Position numbers and translations under genes: made by a program. Of a DNA stretch of 64,000 nt, positions 57,893 through 64,000 are shown in pieces; within the stretch, counting starts at the first letter, position 1, and every line of letters begins with the position of its first letter. Below the pieces are notes generated by a model that ran no database searches, had not been told where the DNA came from, and saw only the letters and a program-made list of their open reading frames with translations. The DNA is from Dactylis glomerata. Taxonomy: Eukaryota; Streptophyta; Magnoliopsida; Poales; Poaceae. Where the stretch lies: positions 7,789,024 through 7,853,023 of the forward strand of contig QXEO01000548.1 in NCBI GenBank assembly GCA_007115705.1. The letters are read 5' to 3'.

Positions 57893-58462
57893 ATGGCTGG
57901 TGCAGATGGGTCCCGTCTAGACCTTGGCCCTCCATCGGTACCGCGTGGTCGTGGCCGCCCCCGTGGCAGTAAAAACAAGACAGTTCCTGCTGCTATAGGA
58001 TCATCGTCGTCTGCTCCGGCGAAGCGTCATCCCGGCCGCTCACCTGGTAGCAAGAATAAACCAAAGGTGACTGGCGCCGCCCCAGGTCTAAGCGCTCCTC
58101 CTGGTGCTTCTCCTGCTTTCCCCAGAATATTTTCTTTCTTTTGCATCGCCAACGCGCAGTGCCGCGAGATTCAGCGCTTGCCGCTGAATTTTACCAAGTT
58201 CATGGATGGGCGAGAACTGCGAGAAGCGGTTCTTCGCGAACAATCTGGTGGAGGAACTCCATACGAAGTGGAGGTTTCGTACGACGGCGCCGGCGAGCAA
58301 TACTTCAAGGGCGGCTGGTCGCAATTTGCAGAAGACCATGATCTCCACCAAGGCTTCTTCATGACTTTTGACTTCCATATCGGCACGTCAAAGTTTGACG
58401 GGAAAATCTACGATGGCACCCAGTGCCAGAAGGAGTACGAAGCCGAAGTTCACTTCCATTAG
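57893..58462 (+). CDS. AT-hook plus B3-like DNA-binding protein carried antisense in gypsy copy 2
   Basis: The 189-residue protein begins MAGADGSR and matches the copy 1 protein along its whole length: AT-hook RGRPRGSKNK, second basic motif GSKNKPK, and the B3-like part with LPLNFTKFMDGRELREAV, GGGTPYEVEVSYDGAG, YFKGGWSQFAEDHDL and GTSKFDGKIYDGTQCQKEY. Differences cluster in the linker; in the B3 part most are conservative (K/N, D/E, I/L, V/I). A one-codon length difference lies in the linker. The reading frame is fully open although the pol gene on the other strand has a frameshift, a stop and a catalytic RT change. Confidence 0.8.
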   Translation: MAGADGSRLDLGPPSVPRGRGRPRGSKNKTVPAAIGSSSSAPAKRHPGRSPGSKNKPKVTGAAPGLSAPPGASPAFPRIFSFFCIANAQCREIQRLPLNFTKFMDGRELREAVLREQSGGGTPYEVEVSYDGAGEQYFKGGWSQFAEDHDLHQGFFMTFDFHIGTSKFDGKIYDGTQCQKEYEAEVHFH

Positions 58463-58994
58463 AACCTTCTTTATGTAATCTTTTTTCCTAGTTGCCTTGC
58501 TGCCGTGCTATCTGTAATAAATACTCGTATTTGGCTTTGATGTTTTGTAGTAGACCATGGGAACAAATCGTTGTTCCGAGGCATACTTTATATTTATCGG
58601 GTTCTTGTGAACCAATTATATTACTTTGAAGAATATCGGGTTGTCTGCACAACCTAGTAGTGTAAAAGATCTCCATATCGTGATAAGATTTTCTTTCGTA
58701 CGACCCGAGGGTTGAAGCCCCCGAGCGGAGGGGTAAAATATTTGTACACTTTGTCGAGTCCAACCCAAGGAACCCGACCTATGGCCTCATGTTCTGGGTT
58801 CAGAGGGTTGACTCGAGTTTACTGATACCACTAGATTTCTTCTATGCGTAAAAACATCGCAGCTGCTCCGCATTCCATGGGTTGCTCTCATCTTTTCCTG
58901 TCTTCTTGTCTTGTAGTCGATAAGCTCCTCCTGGTATCACTTCCGTGACGATGTAAGGTCCCACCCAAGGGGACTCTAGTTTGTCGTGGCTGTC

Positions 58995-61975
58995 CTACCT
59001 AAGTCGTAAGACTAAATCTCCCAGCACAAAGGATCGTGGACGAACTCGACTACTATGGTAGTTCCGCAGGCTCTGTTGATACTGCGTGGCTCTTTCTAAT
59101 GCTTTATCTCTTGCTTCATTGAGTGCATCGACGTCATCCTGTAACGCTTCTATTGATGTTACCTCATCGTATGCCATTACTCTTGGAGCTTCGTGTGTAA
59201 CTTCAACTGGAAGCACAGCTTCTGCGCCATGGACCAGGAAGAAAGGAGTTTCTTGAGTTGCTGCGTTAGGCGTGGTTCTTAAACTCCAAAGAATGGAGGG
59301 TAATTCATCTACCCAAGCGCTCTTGGCTTTCTCGAGAGGTGCTAAGAGCCACTTTTTTTTATCCCATTGCATATTAGGCCATTGGCTTTTTCGACTTGCC
59401 CATTTGTCTTCGGGTGTGCTAAAGACGCAAATTTGGGCTTGATTCCCAATCCTTCGCAGTAACTCTTGAATTCCTTTGAAGTGAAGTTTGTCCCGTTGTC
59501 CGTGATGATGCTATATGGTACACCGAAGCGGAATACTATTGACTTAATGAAATTGATTGCTGCTGTCGAATCTTGAGTTGTTACCGGGGCTGCTTTCACC
59601 CACTTGGTAAGTTTGTCGACTGCTACTAGCATGTAAACGTGCCCTCCTGGCCAGGATTTGTGCAGCTTTCCTACCATATCGAGACCCCATTGTGCAAAGG
59701 GACAGGATAATGGTATTGGTTGTAACTCTGCTGCTGGCGCATGCAGTCGAGATGCAAATCTTTGACATGCTTCACACTTCTGAACTATATCTTTCGCATC
59801 TTCGATGGCTGTTAGCCAATAGAATCTTGCTGGGAACGCTTTTGTCGCTATGGCCCTGCTGCTAGCATGATGGCCACATACTCCGGCGTGTATATCTTTT
59901 AGTATTACTTGCCCTTCTTGAGGTGTTACGCAGCGCTGCAAAATGCCAGTTATGCTCTTTTTGTATAATTTCCGCTGCAACACAACAAATGCCTTTGATC
60001 GTCGAGTTATTCTCTTGGCTTTCACTGCATCTTCTGGTAACTGCTTATTTATCATGTATGCGAGATATGGCTGCATCCAGGTTTCTTCTATCATCATGAC
60101 TTCTTCGGGTTCTGGCGCAGCCCCCGAGTCTGCTGCAGTAGTCGAAGTTTTGACGCTTTTTATCGACCTTTCTAGTATTTCTTCCCAAAAGACTCCAGAT
60201 GGCACGGGCAAACACTGTGACCCGATATTTGCTAAATTGTCCGCTTCTTCATTGCTATTTCTGCTGATGTGCGAACCTTCGCATCCATCGAATGTTCCTT
60301 CGAGATAGTGATATAAGTTCTTGTAGGCCATCATGTTGTTATTGATTGTGTCGCATCTGTTCATAACTTGTTGGACGACAAGGTTTGAATCCCCAAATAT
60401 TTTTAGGCGAGTTGCTCCACACGCTTTGGCCATCTTCATTCCATGCAGCAGAGCCTCGTATTCTGCTTCATTATTGGAGGCCTGCGGAAAACTCATCCTT
60501 AAAACGTACTTTAGTTTGTCGCCATGCGGCGATATCAAGATTACTCCCGCGGCTGCGCCTTGGACTCTCTTAGAACCGTCGAAGTACATTGTCCAGACAC
60601 TCGATAAGTCTGGCGGTCCCGTGCTCTGCAGCTCCAGCCACTCTGCTGTAAAATCTGGCAAGACTTGCGACTTGATCGCCTTCCTTTTTTCATACGTGAT
60701 GTCCATGGGAGATAATTCGATTCTCCACAAAGAGACACGTCCTGTTGCCGAAGGGTTGTTCAATATATTCGATAGTGGCGCTTCATTGACCACTATAATT
60801 GGGTGCACCGCAAAGTACTGTCGCAATTTTTGTGCAGTTGTGAAAACACTATATGCAAGCTTTTGATAACGTGGGTACCTCTGTTTTGTCGGAGATAATA
60901 CTTCACTGATGAAATATACCGGCCTCTGGACGCCGTGGGCTTTTCCTTCTTCACTTCTTTCGACTACTAATACTGTACTCACCACCTGATGGGTTGCGGC
61001 GATGTAGAGTAGTAGTGATTCTTTTTCTTTTGGTGCGACCAGCACTGGTGGCGTGGAGAGCACTTTTTTCAGCTGCGCAAAAGCTGCGTCTGCTTCTTTT
61101 GTCCATTCAAATTTATCGTCTGACTTCTTCATAAGTGCATAGAAAGGAAGCGCCTTTTCTCCCAATCGAGCAACGAAACGACTTAATGCCGCGACGCGTC
61201 CTGCAAGTTTCTGTACGTCGTGTAGTTTCGTGGGTTTCCTCATTGTTAAAATTGCTTGAATCTTCTCTGGGTTCGCCTCTATTCCTCGTGCTAATACCAG
61301 GAACCCTAAAAGTTGTCCTGCCGATACTCCAAAGGAACACTTTATCGAGTTAAGCTTAAGCTTGTACCTGCTCAGGTTGTCGAAGGTTTCTGCCAAGTCG
61401 CTGATTAAAGATTTCTCCTCTCTTGTGGTGATGACTACATTATCAATGTAGACTTGGATGTTGCGTCCTATTTGGCTCCCGAGGCAATTTTGCATCATCC
61501 GTTGATAAGTTGCTCCTACATTTTTTAGGCCGAACGGCATTACTTGGTAGCAAAACACTCCGTACGGTGTGATGAAGGCCGTCTTTTCTTTGTCTTCTTT
61601 CTTCAATTTGATCTGGTTGTAACCAGAATATGCGTCCAAAAAGGAAAGCCTTGCGCATCCCGCTGTTGAATTAATTATCTGATCGATGCGGGGTAGAGGG
61701 AAGGGATCCTTTGGACAATGCTTATTGAGAGATGTGTAGTCGACACATACTATTTGTACGTCTGTGTTCTTCTTGGGTACGATGACTGGATTGGATACCC
61801 AACTCGAAGTTTTTATTTCTCTGATAAACCCGGCGTTTTCTAGCCTGTGCAATTCTGATGCTATCGCCTTCCTTTTAGGTTCATCAAATCGTCGCAATGG
61901 TTGCTTGACTGGCTTTGCTTTAGGATCTACATTTAATGCATGCTCGACGAGTTCCCTGGACCTTTTCTCCTGATC
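58995..61975 (-). pseudogene. gypsy copy 2 pol (RT, two RNase H, integrase), inactivated
   Basis: The frame 59342-61897 (851 residues) reads RT through integrase without break. The RT active site is YIDN in place of YIDD (GAC to AAC, a CpG-type change), which should abolish polymerisation. In the integrase C terminus a homopolymer length change at about 59352-59360 shifts the frame, and a later CAG-to-TAG change ends the shifted frame at 58995. The catalytic D-D-E of integrase (LDMVG, TDNGTNFT, QVEKAN) is still present. Confidence 0.92.
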
Positions 61976-61994
61976 TTGTCTTCCACTATCCCGT

Positions 61995-62848
61995 GGCTTC
62001 GTATACTTGAGGGCGCAGTCAATAAAGATTCCTCTGTAGCATTTGCAAGAGATTTGTACTCAAACTCTGTATTAGATCTAGAAACTTCTGCACGTTCCGA
62101 AGCACTCCAAGCGATAAAATCACCTCTATAAAATAAGCATATCCCTTGGTTCATCGCCAATCATCTGCACTAATAGCCCAGTCTGCATCAGAGAAAGCAG
62201 AGATAAGCACATAGGAAGAAGAACGGCCATGAGAAGGCCCCAGCTGCTTTTCGGCCCCGCTCCCTTCATTTCTGGTGCAACCGCGTGTAGCACCGTGATG
62301 CGGTATGACCATGAATGACATAGAGTTTATAGATGAGGCGACCGCCACCGCTGTTCCTGCCGTCAGGGCGCTTGTCCCAATTGCCTCCGACATTACCGCC
62401 CCGGTGTTAGCTTGGTGTGGACCAGAGCAAATAGTGATAGAGTAGGGGAAAATATGGTGTATTGGCGCCCGAGCGGCGGTAGGCGGCAATATTCCTAGAG
62501 TGTTTATTGACTTTGTAATCCTACCGACGCATCTCAATGTGGTACTCGGTGGCGAGGAGTTGTTGGTGGTCCTCGCATTCGTATAGGGCAACGTAGTCAC
62601 TGTCAAGGCCATGTAGGAGGTAGGCGATGAACTCCTTGTACTGGAGAGGATGCCTGACGGACATTAGTATGTCGGAGAGTGAGTTCATCTGGTGGAAGTA
62701 GATGGTGATTGAGAGCTCACATTTATTGAGGTCTAACATCTCCTGGTGAAACGAGCGATAGCCGTGGAGGTGAATGCACGTGCCAACGTCTTCCAAGCCT
62801 CTCGAGCGGTCTTGGCAAAGAGGACCATGAAATAAGTTTGTGACAAGG
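61995..62848 (-). pseudogene. Ty1/copia relic: gag and RNase H fragments joined
   Basis: On the minus strand 62848-62521 gives a copia gag (UBN2-type): QTYFMVLFAKTAREAWKTLARAF, then after a frameshift FHQMNSLSDILMSVRHPLQYKEFIAYLLHGLDSDY. Minus 62200-61995 gives the copia RNase H (DADWAISADDWR, GDFIAWSASERAEVSRSNTEFEYKSLANATEE). RT and integrase are absent between them, so the element is internally deleted and decayed. Confidence 0.82.
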
Positions 62849-64000
62849 CACTACTACAGAAAAGCCTGTTGGTGGAGTGCGTGTCTGGTCTACTTGTAGC
62901 GCGCCCCCGCCTGCCACCACTACCTCGCCATTGATAATAAACACCGGTACCAGTAGTTCATCTACTAGTAGCATGCAGATTGCGCACATTACTAGTAGTC
63001 ACAATACTGCTAGTGTCCAGATGGTATTGCACGCCACTAAGGTACTTTTGAAAATAAAAAATACTAACAATTGAATATAGAAGCAATACCAAATAACAAA
63101 ACACCAATATCAACTAACAGAACAACATCAGACAACATAAACAACATGCAATAGGTAGTTCACAACAAGTTCACCATGACTAATATTGACCGAGTTCACA
63201 ACAAATTCACCATGACCATAACAAACATATTATTGAACTTATCTACTAACATAGTACTTGTTGTTGCTAGTTAGGGTGTGAGATAATGCACACGGATGTC
63301 TTTCATCTCTTGCTTCACGCTCTTTTGCAGAACTCTCATATTCGTCGGGGTATGTCTTATCAAAGATGATGTTATGGTCATCTTCATCGAGATAAAGAAT
63401 GAACTTGTAATCGGGTTCCATCTGGTTGTGTTTAGTAAATTCTCTCCAAGATGGGCCTCTGAAACAGGTTCGATTTACATTGTTCGTGACTTGAACCCTG
63501 AAGTGGCGTGTTGGCACTATCCACTAGATTTGGGTGACCTCATATGATCTATGTTGATGAATATCTCGGTGAACATGGTCGCATAAGTCGTGCCTTGAGC
63601 GGCAGGGGATAATCTAAGCAAAGTTGTAAGAAAAAGTAATTAGATATATTTTTAGAAGCAACTATATATGAACGAGTTCATCACAACATCTAGAATAAAA
63701 ACATACCGTTATAGTTTCGAGGTCCTCGAGAAGATCTAGGACGATCCTCTTCTATCCACATGCGAGATAGCCACAACGAGCAAACACATCAATTTTCTGC
63801 ATGAAAAGAAAATAGTATGATTTGAGATTAGAACCTAGTTCCAGCTTATCTAGTAGGGCCAAACCAAGAAAATGCCTCATACTTACATTAGACACACAAA
63901 GTCTAGGGATGCAGCCATTGAGCCATGAAGGATGCATAGGATTTGTATTTGTGCATATCACATGGCTCACGAACACTATCTCCTCACGAAGTTGTTGTGC
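62849..64000. mobile_element. Probable CACTA element 4, running off the window
   Basis: It starts CACTACTACAGAAAAG at 62849, interrupting the copia gag, and is followed by GC-rich then inverted-repeat DNA with 'ctactagtag' words, as in CACTA subterminal regions. The right end and target duplication lie outside the window. Confidence 0.55.
63239..63990 (-). pseudogene. Possible B3-like gene remnant inside CACTA element 4
   Basis: The minus-strand frame 63239-63517 contains TRHFRVQVTNNVNRTCFRGPS followed by SWREFTKHNQMEPDYKFILYLDEDD, which has the pattern of the second half of a plant B3 domain (basic strand, GW..F...N.L..GD, F.L). Upstream pieces (63976-63890: SHVICTNTNPMHPSWLNG; 63800-63750) may be earlier exons with a donor at about 63892. 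Stops and uncertain splicing prevent a full model. Confidence 0.35.

Larger units (their letters stand above)
56551..61990 (-). mobile_element. Truncated second copy of the gypsy family (copy 2)
   Basis: It begins with an LTR (56551-56872) and is collinear with copy 1 through the antisense gene, integrase, RNase H and RT. At about 61959 it jumps to the gag segment equivalent to copy 1 position ~39298 (CCTTTTC.CCTGATCTTGTCTTCCA), skipping about 3.5 kb, and at about 61995 it meets a Copia relic. The 5' LTR is missing. Confidence 0.93.

Noticed and set aside
62151..62612. 153-residue minus frame as a distinct gene
   Set aside because: Only its last residues (DADWAISADDWR) are in the copia frame; the rest is out of frame over the gag relic.

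Overview
The window is nuclear DNA of a grass, most likely a Pooideae/Triticeae species (wheat, barley, Aegilops type). The evidence is short-intron and long-intron plant genes with GT..AG junctions, many Stowaway MITEs with CTCCCTCC termini and TA target duplications, CACTA transposons, LINEs and nested gypsy retrotransposons. No bacterial, organellar or viral gene set is present. All exon structures below were built by eye from splice signals, reading phase and family similarity.

Layout. 1-2059 holds no clear gene. 2060-3785 (+) is a MATE transporter without its first exon. 5657-6243 is a hAT-type MITE. 6563-6823 (-) is a small unknown ORF with a TATA box. 7503-14887 (+) is a 14-exon gene for a transmembrane RING-H2 E3 ubiquitin ligase of the FLY1/FLY2 (TUL1/DSC-like) family. 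17111-23110 (+) is a 9-exon gene for a malectin-like/LRR receptor-like protein of the RLP4 type. 23985-24865 (-) is a 3-exon single C2-domain protein (CAR type). 46526-47836 (+) is a two-exon type III polyketide synthase resembling curcuminoid synthase. 54662-55326 (+) is the coiled-coil N terminus of an NLR resistance gene whose remainder is missing.

The rest is transposon territory. A 1.5-kb CACTA (28060-29562) sits beside a second, oppositely oriented CACTA of the same family (29727-41650). The second contains a 10.4-kb Tat-lineage gypsy element (30270-40623), which itself contains a solo-LTR-like insertion (37150-38692). A solo LTR of the same gypsy family lies at 42232-42566 and a truncated second copy at 56551-61990. 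The PKS gene is preceded by two ~0.47-kb direct repeats separated exactly by a LINE; the left repeat carries a third CACTA. From 50.7 to 53 kb there are tandem and degenerate local repeats. The right end holds a Copia relic and the start of a further CACTA.

The strongest candidate for something new is an extra gene carried antisense between the integrase and the 3' LTR of the gypsy family. Both copies (31663-32235 and 57893-58462) keep an intact frame for a ~190-residue AT-hook plus B3-like DNA-binding protein, with their own TATA box and telo-box motifs, although gag-pol is broken in both. Extra antisense ORFs are known in Tat-lineage elements, so the novelty lies in the domain content and the apparent retention, not in the existence of such an ORF.
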